Source: Bursaphelenchus xylophilus (taxonomy: Eukaryota > Nematoda > Chromadorea > Rhabditida > Aphelenchoididae). Taken from it: a DNA stretch of 64,000 nucleotides. Made by a program: the position numbers and the translations under genes. The notes below the pieces were generated by a model. It did no database searches, was not told the DNA's origin, and saw only the letters and a list, made by a program, of their open reading frames with translations. Where the stretch lies: contig CAJFCV020000001.1 in the NCBI GenBank assembly GCA_904066235.2, positions 10,907,291-10,971,290 of the forward strand, written 5' to 3'. Shown here piece after piece: positions 1-12,000 of the stretch (the first letter of the stretch is position 1; every line of letters begins with the position of its first letter).

Positions 1-796
1 AAAACTTGATGATTCTGGCAGAAGGGTGTTATTAGAGCAATTTTTCAGACACCCTTTTTTATTTTTTGTTGATTTTGAGACCTTTAGAGAGATAAATCTA
101 TTATATTTGTTGACCCATGGAGAATTTAGTTATCATTGATAGAATGAGCAGATTCCAGATGGCCTTTTATGTTCTGAAATGTCCTTGGAGTCAGTCCAAA
201 GTATCAGCAACAACTCTGAGTAATCGTTTTATCATTGTTTTTTATATTACTCATGCCAGCTCCTCTCCAAATAACCAAACCAATCTTTTCACTGTTTTGC
301 GACGCCAAAATTCTCTTCCAAGAATTCTATTCAACTCCTTTGACCTTTGTTTTCTTACACTTTTCGAATAATTGTGAACAATTCCATCATCTGACCCTTC
401 TTTATCAACGAAAGGCCAACTGATATGGGACTTAATGGATTATGAACTCGACATTCGGCCGTGTTTATTAAGGAAACTGCATGTAGGAATTATTTAAGTG
501 GGCAGAGCGACCTTGGTTTCGTTATTTATTGCGCTTGCAAAGTGGAACTTAACGTTTTTTTCGAAATTCTGATAAAATTTTTGATTAGTTGGTTTATTTA
601 AGGACTTGATTTATACTCTTAGATACTATAACTATTTTGAGCCTAGGGGAAATTAAATTAAAATAAGCTTGACTGGCGTATTTAACCTTAAATTGTACCT
701 CAATAACCCATTTTCTCTTTTTTCGAGTAAAAAATTTCAAAAATCGTTGATTTCGATCCTAAAATTCTATCAAAAATATCCAAATTTATTTTCAAA
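1..796. other. Upstream region of the cathepsin B gene
   Basis: No gene can be supported here. Short open frames exist but show no splice logic or recognisable protein. A TGATAA site at about 570-575, some 225 bases before the protease start, matches the nematode intestinal GATA-factor (ELT-2 type) core. That would fit gut expression, but one hexamer in AT-rich DNA is weak evidence. Confidence 0.4.
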
Positions 797-829
797 ATGT
801 ATTCTAGGACTCCATCTTCCTCATTCATC

Positions 830-2206
830 ATGAGAAACCTCTTGTTTCTCTCGCTTCTTGGCCTAGCCACCGCTCAAACCTTCACGCCCCATCTAGAAGA
901 TCATGAACAACTTCCCGAGGAGGCGAAGTCCTTGACTGGCCAAGCTTTGGTCGACTACATCAACAATCTAAAGACCTCATGGAGTGCCTCAGCCGACCAT
1001 AAGTTCAAGTCCGCCTCCAATGAGGAAATAAAACCGTATTTGGGATTGATCGACATGCCGGTTGAGTACGACAAATTGCTGGGCGAACAACCCGTTCATG
1101 CCGAGGACGATTTGCCCGTTGAATTTGATGCTCGCGAGAAATGGCCCAACTGCAAGTCCCTAAGCGTGATTCGTGATCAGTCTCACTGTGGCAGTTGCTG
1201 GGCGGTCGCTGCCGCCGGCGCTATTTCCGATCGTATCTGTATACACAGTAATGGCGAAAAACAAGTGGAAATCTCGGCTGTAGATCTCTTGAGTTGCTGC
1301 AAGTTGTGTGGAATGGGGTAAGGAACTGTTTATATAAAAAGTCCGGCATCCTCCGCCATTTTTGGGCAAAGAGACAGACTTGACTCAAAGTGTCATGTCT
1401 TCCCTTATGCCAAATTACGCTGAAATCTAATCAAAACTTGCTTTCAGATGCTTCGGTGGAGCGCCTGAAGCCGCGTGGGTGTTCTTCGAGCTCCGCGGAC
1501 TAGTTTCCGGAGGAGAATATGGCGATAAGAGCACCTGCCGACCTTATCCATTCGAGCCTTGTGAGCATCATATCGATGGCCCCAAAAAGCCTTGTGGCAG
1601 TATTTCTCCGACTCCAAAGTGCGAGAAACAATGCCAAAGCGGTTACCAAGCCGATTTCAAACAAGACATCCACAAGGGTAAGCAAAAATTAGCATCTTCT
1701 TGCGCTGTCTGCAGTTTTGAGGGCGCAGTTTGCCGATTGAATTTTTGATGACAAAACTTGCAATTCAAAATTTTAGGTAAACTGTCGTTCCCCGTGAAGT
1801 TCGGCGAACACGCAATTAAAGCTGAAATCTACAACAATGGCCCAGTTGAAGCCGGATTCTCCGTTTTCGAAGACTTTGTCCATTACAAATCCGGAGTTTA
1901 TCAAGTAAGTTTGATAATCTCCCCTCTTATTCAACTCTAAACCCATTCTTTGTTTGTTTTTCTATTTGCTCGTTTGATTATCAGCCTAAAGAGTACTGTA
2001 ATTTTCAGCACAAAGCCGGGGGTTTCCTTGGTGGTCATGCTGTGAAGGTCCTTGGATGGGGCGTTGAAAACAACACCAATTACTGGTTGGTCGCCAACTC
2101 GTGGAACGAGGATTGGGGAGACAAAGGCTACTTCAAGATCCTCCGCGGCCATAACCATTGCGGAATTGAGACCAGAGTTTCGGCCGGTATTCCAAAGGAT
2201 GACTAA
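830..2206 (+). CDS. cpr: Cathepsin B-related cysteine protease (peptidase C1A)
   Basis: This is a papain-family protease, probably secreted into the gut lumen or held in lysosomes for protein digestion. Coding exons are 830-1317, 1448-1677, 1777-1904 and 2009-2206 (phases 2, 1, 0; 347 residues). A hydrophobic N-terminus ([16 protein letters not shown]) is a clear signal peptide. It is followed by a short propeptide, then the mature enzyme from about residue 95. The catalytic Cys is in QSHCGSCWA (about residue 123), His in GGHAVK (about 292) and Asn in NSWNEDWG (about 312). [12 protein letters not shown] is the occluding loop with paired histidines, which separates cathepsin B from cathepsin L and supports carboxydipeptidase activity. 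An in-frame ATG at 797 would add 11 residues; 830 gives the better signal peptide. AATAAA lies at 2217. The next gene converges from the right. Confidence 0.95.
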
Positions 2207-2216
2207 TCAATTTCAA

Positions 2217-2222
2217 AATAAA
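2217..2222 (+). terminator. Polyadenylation signal of cathepsin B gene
   Basis: AATAAA lies 11 bases after the stop codon. Further A-rich AATAAAA matches follow near 2308. Confidence 0.6.
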
Positions 2223-2386
2223 AAAAGTGCTGATTACAAGTAATACTGTGCAAAATTTACTAGAATCAGGTATAAAAAGTAATTATATTCGGTTTGGAAT
2301 AATTTGCAAATAAAAAAATAAAAAATTTAGCGATAAATCTACTGAAAAATCACTTGATCTACTTCAATATAAAAATGTAATAAAGT

Positions 2387-5300
2387 TCAAGCAGGACTCT
2401 CAAACCTCTTCAGATCGTATTTTTCAACCATCTTGACAGCATCTTGCATCGCCAATTTCCCTCGCAACTTTAGTTTTTCCATTCGCGCTTCATGAACTTG
2501 AGGTGAGGGCGCAGTTCGCGAACTGCTCAACATGAAAGCCGGGATCAGGAAGACATAATAAATGGCTTGGTGGATTGTTGCCAAATCGAAAAGCTCTCGG
2601 GCTTCTTCTATGGTCTTTGGAACGGCCTCTTTGACTTGAGATTTGAGGTTGTTGTAGTAGGTAGTGAAGGCTTCGTCGGCGGATTCGCGACGAGTTTCAG
2701 CGTCAACACAGGTGGTTATGAAACGAGCCAAGTCGAATAGGCCATTTCCTAAAATCATGGGTGCTTTTGCATCAAAAAATATTTGAATTTGAGACTTTAT
2801 GATGTTTTCTAAAAATGACGTCATGATGCCAATTTTGGTGAAGCACGAAGATATGGATACAAAAAATAAATTGAAATAGCATCAACATGATGTCTGAGGC
2901 ATTTTTCAATAAAAATTTTTATTTTCAGGGGTTTTATTTCATCATCATGACAGTTTTTTTAGATTGTTTGCTTCGAAAGGAAGTAAGATTCAAAAGGAAC
3001 TGGGACGATTGGGGAAAAAGACGATTGGGGAAAGGGACGATTGGGGAAAAAGACGATTGGGGAAAAGTACGATTGGGGAAACCGAAAAGTATTATTTTTC
3101 TTCGATGCAAATGTCGAAATTAGGATAATCGAGGGTGCTCATTTCGAAAATGACATTCTTTTTTTTTTGATTCTTACTTTTTTTCTTAAGTAGTACTGTA
3201 AAGTAGTAATTTTTGATTTTTTTTCATAAATACTCGATTTAGGGGTTTTCGAGGGTGCTGATTTCGAATATCGGGTTTATTTTTTCTGAACATTACTAGT
3301 GTTCCTTAAGTAGTACTGTTAAGTACTAATTTTTTTAAAATTTTCGAAAAATACTGGATTTAGATGATTTCGAAGGTGCTGGTTTCGAAAATCATGTTCA
3401 TTTTTCCTCTAGTACTACATAGTACTATTCTGATACTATATAGTACGAGGTCAAAATATGGCTTTTGACGTTAATGGTGTTGTTTTGATGCTTAGTACTC
3501 TTCAAAAACACGTTTTAAAGACCTGGTGCTATATAGTACTACCTGATACTATGTAGTACGAGGTGCAAAGTTGGCCTTTAGGCGTTCGTGGTGTTGTTCT
3601 GGTGCTTAGTACGCCTATTTTTACTTCGTACTACATAGTATCAGACAGTACTATATAGCACCAAGTCTTTAAAACGTGTTTTTGAAGAGTACTAAGCATC
3701 AAAACAACACCATTAACGTCAAAAGCCATATTTTGACCTCGTACTATATAGTATCAGAATAGTACTATGTAGTACTAGAGGAAAAATGAACATGATTTTC
3801 GAAACCAGCACCTTCGAAATCATCTAAATCCAGTATTTTTCGAAAATTTTAAAAAAATTAGTACTTAACAGTACTACTTAAGGAACACTAGTAATGTTCA
3901 GAAAAAATAAACCCGATATTCGAAATCAGCACCCTCGAAAACCCCTAAATCGAGTATTTATGAAAAAAAATCAAAAATTACTACTTTACAGTACTACTTA
4001 AGAAAAAAAGTAAGAATCAAAAAAAAAGAATGTCATTTTCGAAATGAGCACCCTCGATTCTCCTAACTTCGACATTTGCATGGAAGAAAAATAATACTTT
4101 TCGGTTTCCCCAATCGTACTTTTCCCCAATCGTCTTTTTCCCCAATCGTCTTTTTCCCCAATCGTCCAACTCCGGATTCAAAACCCTAATTTTTTGTTGC
4201 GAATCACTCACCCCATCCAACCATTTGCAAGTCCACGAAGCCAGAAACTTCATCCGAAACCGATCCATCGGCACGCTTCTCGAACAGAGTGTTATTTCCC
4301 CAACAATCTCCGTAGACAAAGCCAATGGCATTCATCTCGACGGCACGGTCAACAAGACAATATTTGAGGAATTTCGGATTGACCAGAGACCTTAGGGGGA
4401 GGAAGGCTTCGTAGACGTCTGGAATATTTAGATTTTAAAGATTTTCAGGGATTTTTTCGTAGGTTTTGATGATTGGTGGCTAAGACAAGGTTATTGAAGG
4501 ACCAATAAAAAATAAGTTTTGATAGCTAAAATGAGTTTTGTTTCTTTTCTCGGTAGTAAAAAAGATATCTTCAAAATAATTCAAATACTTCTAGATAGTC
4601 TAGATAGTGAACCCGGTAAAGGTACTTATAAGAGTGTAGGAATAAACATTTTTAGTGTATACAATTGTCAAATACGGCGGAGTTGGTCGCTGGTATATAA
4701 TTTCTTTATATTGTATGTAAATTTTTTAAGCTTACAGGGGCATTTCACCTTTAAAACCGGGAGATATCTCGGAGTCACGCTCAATGCCAAGTAATCCGTC
4801 TGTAACGGCGTGTTATTCAAGTCCTTCCAAGGCTGTCCCTCTAAATTCAAACAAGTGGCATGCAGATCGGCCAAGGCCTTGGCCACCGAAATCATCATCC
4901 CCTTGGAGGCGCCTTGGAATAACGGGAGAGAAACGGAATTTTTAGCGAACGAATGGAGAATTAGGACTCCGCGATCCTCCGTTGGATTGCTGCCAACTTT
5001 TTTGATGTAGTGGGCTTTGGGAGTGTGCGTTTTGTTGGAGGGCTGGGACTTGACCATCTCGTAGTATTCGCATTCTCGGTTATGAGAGGCGTAGACGAAT
5101 TGGGCACCCGGCGAATCGTCTTGGAAGGTCTGAAAAATAGGATTGAAGAAGATTACAACCGAGATTGTGGAGGTCCTAGAAATTGTTTCTAGCACAAGAG
5201 AAATGAACAGGGAAACTTAGAGAATTCTCAAGCCATGAGAATACGATATGTTGTTCAAAGAGCCGTATTTTACACCCCTTAAAGCCATTTTATGATCTAG

Positions 5301-5766
5301 AGAAGTAAGTCATCAAAAAAAACCTACTTCCTGCCCAGTATGAGCTCGAATTGCATTGAGAATGGCGATTGTTGGCACTTTGATCACCAAATCCAACTCT
5401 TGACCGCTTGAAGAGCCCAATGACACAAGATAAACTCGACTCAAATGCCCTTTCCCGGCCCCAATATCAAAGGTTGTGATCTGAAATTAAAATACACATA
5501 AACGAGACTTGGACAGCCAGTTCTACAAAGTTTTCTTGGCCGGATTTTAAGGCAGTGGATTAAAATCAGACAGTATCTGACGAACACAAGTCTGACAGCC
5601 CCACCTTGTTCAATTTCCAAAAGTCGAATTCTCCATCAAAGTTTCCATTAGGCCTTAGAAGCGTCTCTAAAAGCCATTTGCCATCGAATCCACTGTCACT
5701 CAATTTTGTCGATAAGATTTCCTCGGCCAAGTTGAGATTGGCCAATTTTTCGGAGACTAAAGACAT
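2387..5766 (-). CDS. CHK/DUF1679-type kinase-like protein (EcKL family)
   Basis: This belongs to the nematode-expanded choline/aminoglycoside-kinase-like superfamily. Substrates are mostly unknown; insect relatives are linked to ecdysteroid phosphorylation. Minus-strand exons are 5766-5605, 5480-5328, 5129-4736, 4418-4212 and 2748-2387 (425 residues, the usual family length; phases 0, 0, 1, 1). Motifs in order are TTFDIGAGKGHLSRVY (glycine-rich nucleotide loop), LVIKVP (ATP lysine), DSPGAQFVYASHNRECEYYE, catalytic GFVYGDCWGNN (Asp about 274) and metal-binding GFVDLQ, then NGLFDLARF. Most relatives have HGD and DWQ where this has YGD and DLQ; the acidic residues remain. The start at 5766 is the first ATG in frame. 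The last intron, about 1.46 kb, is swollen by a palindromic element. Confidence 0.9.
2987..4183. mobile_element. 1.2 kb foldback (long-TIR) element in an intron
   Basis: The two halves are near-perfect reverse complements over about 560 bases each, with a short centre near 3562-3630. Each end is an array of a roughly 16-base unit built on GACGATTGGGGAAA: five copies at 3002-3080 and four inverted copies at 4106-4166. The 9-mer GATTCAAAA flanks it on both sides (2987-2995 and 4175-4183), a likely target-site duplication. Long inverted repeats plus a 9-bp duplication resemble MULE-type or foldback DNA transposons. It carries no transposase frame, so it is non-autonomous. Confidence 0.85.
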
Positions 5767-5829
5767 TTTCGAAGCCGGCAGGTAAGATACACTCCGAAAA
5801 AGTGTACAAAATTCAGTTGAAAAAACCAA

Positions 5830-6340
5830 AATGCAACTTAAAAGACTGGTTAAAAGCCGTCAAACTTTTGGGTTCAATCGTTAATGCGCGAAAAATGCGG
5901 GTCTTACCAAAAAAGTTGCTTTAATTAAGTCGTCAAGAAAATTACTGTGGTAGTAACTTTTTCAAAGTACATAATATGTATTATATATTAAATTCAAATA
6001 AAAAAAAGTAAAAAAAATTGGCTTTATTCACACATTACATTACACATAAAAAACGATGACATTTCCATCTTCCAATGAGAAATCAGCCCGACTTTTTATC
6101 TGAAATCGATTTTTACTGCAGACTATCGAGAATTTACAACATACCGAACTTTTTAAACTTAAAACTTACATTGCTGATATGTTTTTCTTTTCCGAACACA
6201 AACGCAAATACTGAACAGCAAAAGAGTGATGGAAATGGTCGTCAACTCGAATACCAGGACTGGGAACAGAACTCTAATCACTTCCGATTTCCTAAAACTT
6301 CATTTTTAAGTGGTTGTAGATGATAATTCGAAAATTTTTT
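5830..6340. other. Intergenic, 5' of the CHK gene and 3' of the next gene
   Basis: AT-rich sequence between two genes in tandem on the minus strand, with no supported gene. It must hold the CHK promoter. I see no clear TATA box. Confidence 0.4.
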
Positions 6341-6705
6341 ACGTTTTTCTGCATAATTCCACAAATTCATAAAATTTCACGTTTCAGTCCATAAAAGTTC
6401 AAAGTGGGTAGTTTCAAAACGGATTTTTTAACTGTATCATGTGAAATTACATTCTATATCCAAACAAATCATTTTCCGGTAATAAAATTTACGTTTTTAT
6501 GCATAATTCCACAAATTCATAAAATTTCACGTTTCAGTCCATAAAACGTAAAAGTGGCCAGTTTACGAACGGAATTTTTTTCAGTATCATGTGAAATTAC
6601 ACTGTCTTCCAAATAAATTTTTTTCAGGCAGTAAATTTTACGTTTTTCTGCATAACTCGCAAAATGCATAAAATTTCACGTTTTTGCCCATAAAAGTAAA
6701 AGCTT
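6341..6705 (+). repeat. Three tandem copies of a ~149-bp repeat
   Basis: The unit starts ACGTTTTTCTGCATAATTCC and recurs at about 6341, 6491 and 6640. Each copy includes CATAAAATTTCACGTTT. The first two also share a TATCATGTGAAATTACA segment. The third copy is shorter and more diverged. Confidence 0.8.
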
Positions 6706-6763
6706 TATCATATTTGTTCCAAATTACGATGAAATATCGTAATGCCTTTTACTAACCAATCTC

Positions 6764-8692
6764 CTAGACTTCCTGAAGCCATAAACAATCAGAGATTTTA
6801 TCAAATTTTCTCTTATATTCCACTTGCCTTGCATTGATCGCCTCACATTCCTGAACCAGCGCCGACATGGGGGATTTCGGGCCCTGAAATCATTTTTATT
6901 ACTATTTTAATTTATTTACAAGTTCGCAGAAACTAGAATTTTCTTTATATTTCGATTTTTTTTCATATTTCAAAAAAAAATTATGATTTTTCGAACTTTT
7001 GTCAAAAATCTTCGCTTACCGTTCGATTAAACCAGTCGTCATTCACCAGTTTGGGTGCGATCCAGTCGTAATTTAGCGAGGAATCGGTGTGAGTGGAGTT
7101 TGGGGGGTCCAAAAAGCAAAAGTAAAGGGATCTTTCGTGCCCAGCGGTCGAATTGCAATCCTCTGAAAAAACAAAAATATTTTTTTCATCAAAAAAAAAA
7201 ATTATTTTAAAATTTTTTAAAAATATCACCTACGTGATCGCCTTGGATTTGAAAAATCGTCAGTCACGGTGATACTGAATTGAAAATAGGCAGTTTCCTC
7301 TTTGCTTCTCTTGGCGAACGTCACAAATTCATTTGTGGCGAACAGAGCGTATAACTTGTCTCCGCCGTCCAAAGCCACCTTCATTTCTTCGTCAATGCGA
7401 TGCAATTTCCTCGCCGCCTCAATCTGCCCGCTCTTCGCCACGTAGATGGGCGTGTCCAGAGTGGAAATAAAACTCTTTCTCCGGATGTTGTTGCCCATTC
7501 CGATCCCAAAAACCCGATTTTGAATCGGAATGTCCGTGTGAAGAATGCCTCCGGGCGGTGTGTAGATGGTCTTGGTCGTGTAGAGGACGGTTCGAGTGAA
7601 GCCAAAGGTCTCTTCGCACTCCGCCGCCATGTAGAGAACGTGCATGTCGAGGAAGGCGTTGAAGGAAGAGCTGGAGAAGACGCAGTCATCATTCAGCACT
7701 AAAACAAGGCAAATTAAGGAAAAAGGTCGGAAAATCAGGTAGAAAAGAAGAAAAATAAAGAAGAAAATTATAGTTCGCATCAAGAAGGTCCTAGTGCACA
7801 GACGTTGAAGCCAAAAATTATAATTTTTCGTTCAAAAAATCGAAAAAAATAAAAATTTATATTTGATGACTAAAGGGTAAATTAAAATTTTTTAGGATTT
7901 GATGACTAAAACAAGGTTGTAAGCTGAGAAAAAGCTGTTTAATCTAAGGCATATCATTCTCTTATAGAGTATTATTATTTTTCTTTTATTTTTCAACCAA
8001 AAAATCAAACTTTTTGACAAGAAAAAATAAAAATTTTTAATTTTTTAGCTTCAGATGTCTAAAACAAGCTGAAATAAGGTAGACTCTCTCAAAAAAAGCA
8101 AAAAAAGACGAATAAAGTTATATAAAACCCTTCACTCACCATGTTTCAGCGAGGTATCATTGAATTTCAATTTGAATTCTTCCCCCTCGTCCCATTTGCG
8201 GATCTCCAAGGTCGCATATTCAATGGCGGAGGAGTTCTTGACGCGCAAGAACAACATGACGAAATTATCGATCAGGACTGGCGAAACATTGGCACATGGT
8301 CTGAAAGAAGAAATTTAGAAAAAAATTACAGATTCTTTTTTTGGGGAAAAGAGAAAATTGCTAATCTTGGTAAGTTCAGTCTAAAAATTGCTTATTTTGA
8401 GAAAGAAAAATCAACAAAAACGCGATTTTTTGCCTGGAAAACAAGAGAAAGTCATCGTTTTTCCAGAAATCGGGGGAAACCCTCATTTTTTCTAGTCCAT
8501 TATAAAACCATGTAGGTCCAACAAGCGAAAAAGGGCTCTAAAATCAAACCCCAAGATTAAAACCGACCCAGGATTCCTGGAAATTTCTTGGTCGTCACCC
8601 GTGCGGACAAAACAATCTTCGTCCAGATGAAAAACCATGGTTTCGGGAGAGGCGACCATCGCCGAGAGCAGCAAAAAAATTGACAACCGCAT
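6764..8692 (-). CDS. Unrecognised secreted nematode protein, 8 Cys, N-glycosylated
   Basis: I do not recognise the family. Minus-strand exons are 8692-8568, 8300-8140, 7698-7234, 7162-7020 and 6883-6764 (337 residues; phases 2, 1, 1, 0). The start is an ATG giving the signal peptide MRLSIFLLLSAMVASPE. The mature protein has eight cysteines (for example in DEDC, NDDC, AAEC, QDC, QEC and SDC) and at least six N-glycosylation sequons, such as NVS, NSS, NDT and NRT. There is no second hydrophobic helix, so it is probably secreted. The middle exon carries most of a possible beta-rich domain with several long strand-like stretches. The first donor (GG followed by GTCGGT) is weak and was chosen because it keeps phase and avoids a stop. 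Confidence 0.7.
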
Positions 8693-8893
8693 GATCAAAG
8701 GGTCAAAGTGGAAATGACCGGTGGATTTGCAAATTGAAAAAGCGGTTACTTCTACGAAATCTCGTCCGAAAAAATATTGCCAAATTTTGAAGCGTTTCTA
8801 TCCTATCTCTGGACAGAATGTGGAACATTTCTGGGTCATTTCTGGGCCATTTTTGGACTATTTATGGATCGCTTCTAGAGTGGAATTTATATG

Positions 8894-9045
8894 TACAGGA
8901 GGTGCTATCTTTGTCGCCGATTTGAATTGATATATCATATGGGAGATTCTGAGGATTCAGAGAAAAAAATAATTTTAATATTTGGCCCAAAAATATAGAA
9001 GTTGTAGCCGATTCAAATCGGGGCACAAAGATGCCACACCCTGTA
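8894..9045. mobile_element. 152-bp MITE with mariner-like ends
   Basis: The inverted termini are TACAGGAGGTGCTATCTTTG on the left and its diverged complement CACACCCTGTA on the right. GCCGATTTGAA and TTCAAATCGG pair further in. It is flanked by TA, as expected of Tc1/mariner-mobilised MITEs. It has no coding capacity. Confidence 0.7.
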
Positions 9046-12000
9046 CAAAATTTTGGTAAAAGCTTATGGGTTCTCAGGTAACAAGCATAAGACCAATTTA
9101 CAATCTTTACCGTTCAGCCTCTTGCTCTCAAATTATACTCCAAATTCATGTTCGCTATCAATTGCCTTGCTGATGGCCCTTTCTAAGTTGCTATTACATC
9201 TCCCTTACCTTTCACGTTCGCTCCTCAATTCCTTTCTTCCGAACTACCACAATTATCGGAGAAAGTCCAGACAAAGTTCGAAGGCATATTACAGTACTCC
9301 ACCGGTGAACTTTCTCCAAAAACAACATGGTTGAAAACAGTCTCGAGGCGGGAGGGGGGAAGAGCATAATTGCGAAGAAATTGGGCTCCAAATTGAAGGG
9401 TACGTTTCGGCGGGGCGCTGTATTTGTGCCCCCGAGATAATTGGCCTGATCTTGATCACACACGTCTCAGACTTCCACAAAAACACTCTTTATTGGGTTT
9501 GCGGCGGGCTCTATAAAAGATTGCGCGAATTGCAGTTGTTTTTTGCGGTATAATCTTTGAGTCTTCGTGAAAGGCGCGGGGTTTTTCGAAGGGTCATCAT
9601 TTTTGATGGGCGAAGTTTGAAGATATTGTGTCTGGTTGTGTTCAGAAGGTGTATTATGTTGTAACCCAACGTATTTAATAGAAAATTTTGCATAAATTAT
9701 ATTTTGGAAATCACATTCTTTGCAAAACTTGTCATCATATTTTCAAATTTATATACATATAAACACACTCCGTTTGTACAGAAAATCGTAGAAAATCCAA
9801 AATTTATTCATTATGGGAGGGTTTCGTTATGTAGAAGTTTATTTTTAGTAAAGTTCGTTGTCAAGAGGTCCAATTGTACAACGATCTCTGTACAACGAAT
9901 GACCGAAAAGAACCAGAAATTAAATTTGTTATAGGGCCCGTAAAACGGCCTGTTGTTGAAGGATTAATTTTAGACTCAAAATTAGTCTTGTTACTTTGGA
10001 AATTGTTTGTTATAGAAAGGTTTTTTCCTGTCTTGTAGCAGGAGAATTTGTTGTGCAGACCTATACCACTGTACATAATGTAGTAACACCTCTGTGCACC
10101 AAATGGTTAGAAAAAAGCAAAAAAGTTACTATAAAAAAGCTCCGTTGTATGGAGGTTTACGTGTCTTTTGACTCTTGTGAACTCAGAAGTCTAGAAATTC
10201 CAAAAAAATATTTTTTAATTTAAATCGGGCTAGTGGATTTGAATAGAGTGCATAATCGAAAAAACACACGTTTCCCTCCGTCAGAGCAATTAAAGGCGTC
10301 ACTGTTTTAACGACTCATTGTCTTTTCCCTCCTAAAGTTTGATGTAAATTCCGGATTTCTATGAACTGTTTTCATCGCGACGGGGATTGTAAAACGGGTG
10401 GCTCGTAAATTTGCCTTACCTAGAGTTCATCTGTTCAGATTTTCAAGTGCTTTTTTCGTACACCAAATTTGAGATTTTTTGTTCTCAAAAATTCTTAGCA
10501 TGCAATTTTTGGCTTGCCGTAAAATTTTCCACATATATTTTTTTCTTGTGCATTAATTAGTTCCAAGAAATTTTAGGTCTAATTTTCAAAGTGAGGCCGA
10601 ATATTCAACCATTAACGAGTTTTTCGGACGAGAGATCATAGAAAATGAGTAGAGATGGTCAGAGAAAAAAAACCTTTTGACCTTCTCGCTTTAAATTTGG
10701 GGTAAAAACCACCGATTTTTTTATCGAAATGTTTTAGTTTAGACTTCGAAAAGAGACGATAATTTTTTTATTACAAAAATCGCAAACAATTTTTTTTGTA
10801 TTTTTTATTGTCATAATCTCGATTATTTGTGAAAAGTGTGAGCTAAAAATCTCACATATGCTTTGAAAAGTTGTAATCTGAAGCTTTGCCAGTTTTCCTT
10901 GGGATCAAAAATTTAAAATTTTCTCGTCCCCAAAGACAAAGAGCAATGTTTTTTACATAAAAATACAGTGACATCTTTGTACAAAGAACTTCTGCAGAAC
11001 GGAACCTATCTAAAAACAAACAGCTTCAGGTGACCCAAGAGTTAATCTGGGGCCAAGTCCGTACAGTGAAGCTCTTCTATAACGAATAACTTGTTTGTTC
11101 TCTCCAATTTGTTATACAGATTTTACAATACAAACTCCTCTTCTCCAAGTTGCATCAAAATCTTATAAATTCCATTTATCCCCTCCCTTCCTCCATCATG
11201 ATTTTGCTTTCTTATTATTATGTTTTATGAGTTCTTAGAAGTCCGTCCGACTGGAACAGCAAGACTCGCCCCGAAAAAGATTTGTTTTGTTATCAGTGTT
11301 CAACTAACTCGTGTCTTGATCAACTTACTCGGCCTCATCTCGCGCGACAAACAAAAGATTAGAGGTGGCGGGATGAAGATGGTGGTTTAATGGGTGATCG
11401 AACAATCGAACTTGATGCGATTGTTCTCGCCCCAAAACCCTGTCGCGCTGACATATCAGACTGCAGCGGAAGGAAGAGGGGTGATTTCGACGCCTTAGGG
11501 AATTAATGAGGGATGGGGGGGGGGGGGGGGCAGGAGGTCAAAGGTTATTTGTAGATTTTACTGTAATTTTATGATTTTTTAGTAAAACCTCTGTACAACA
11601 AATCGTAAAAGGAAAAAGAAATTTTTTTGTTATAGGAACGTTTCGATGTATGAAGACTCCCTTTGGTTTAAAATTATGTTTCCGCACTTTGAAAATAGTT
11701 CGTTATATAGAGGTTTTGTTGTACAAAAAATTGTTGTACAGAGGCTATGCTGTAATTAAAAAACTCTGTATACCAAATCGGAAAAAAAAACAAAAAATTG
11801 TTTGTTATAGGAGGCTTTTGTTGTACGGAGCGGAGCGTCTAACATTCAGAACTAGGACAGTTAAAATTATTCGTTATAAAGAGTTTCTGTTATTCGACAA
11901 TTAAAATTTACCCAACTCTTCAATTTTGAATTCCTTTTGCAACAAATTGAACCCAGTTCTGTAATTAAAATCGTATAACTGTCCGGCTGAATTAATTTTT

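Noticed and set aside
2052..2243. Plus-strand frame overlapping the last cathepsin B exon
   Set aside because: Out-of-frame shadow; the true frame holds the catalytic His and Asn.
3421..3780. CRISPR-like or satellite array of AGTACTATATAGTAC
   Set aside because: The repeats are the centre of a foldback element in a eukaryotic intron, with no regular spacers.
11512..11531. G homopolymer as a functional element
   Set aside because: A simple homopolymer run that may vary by sequencing or slippage; nothing links it to a gene.
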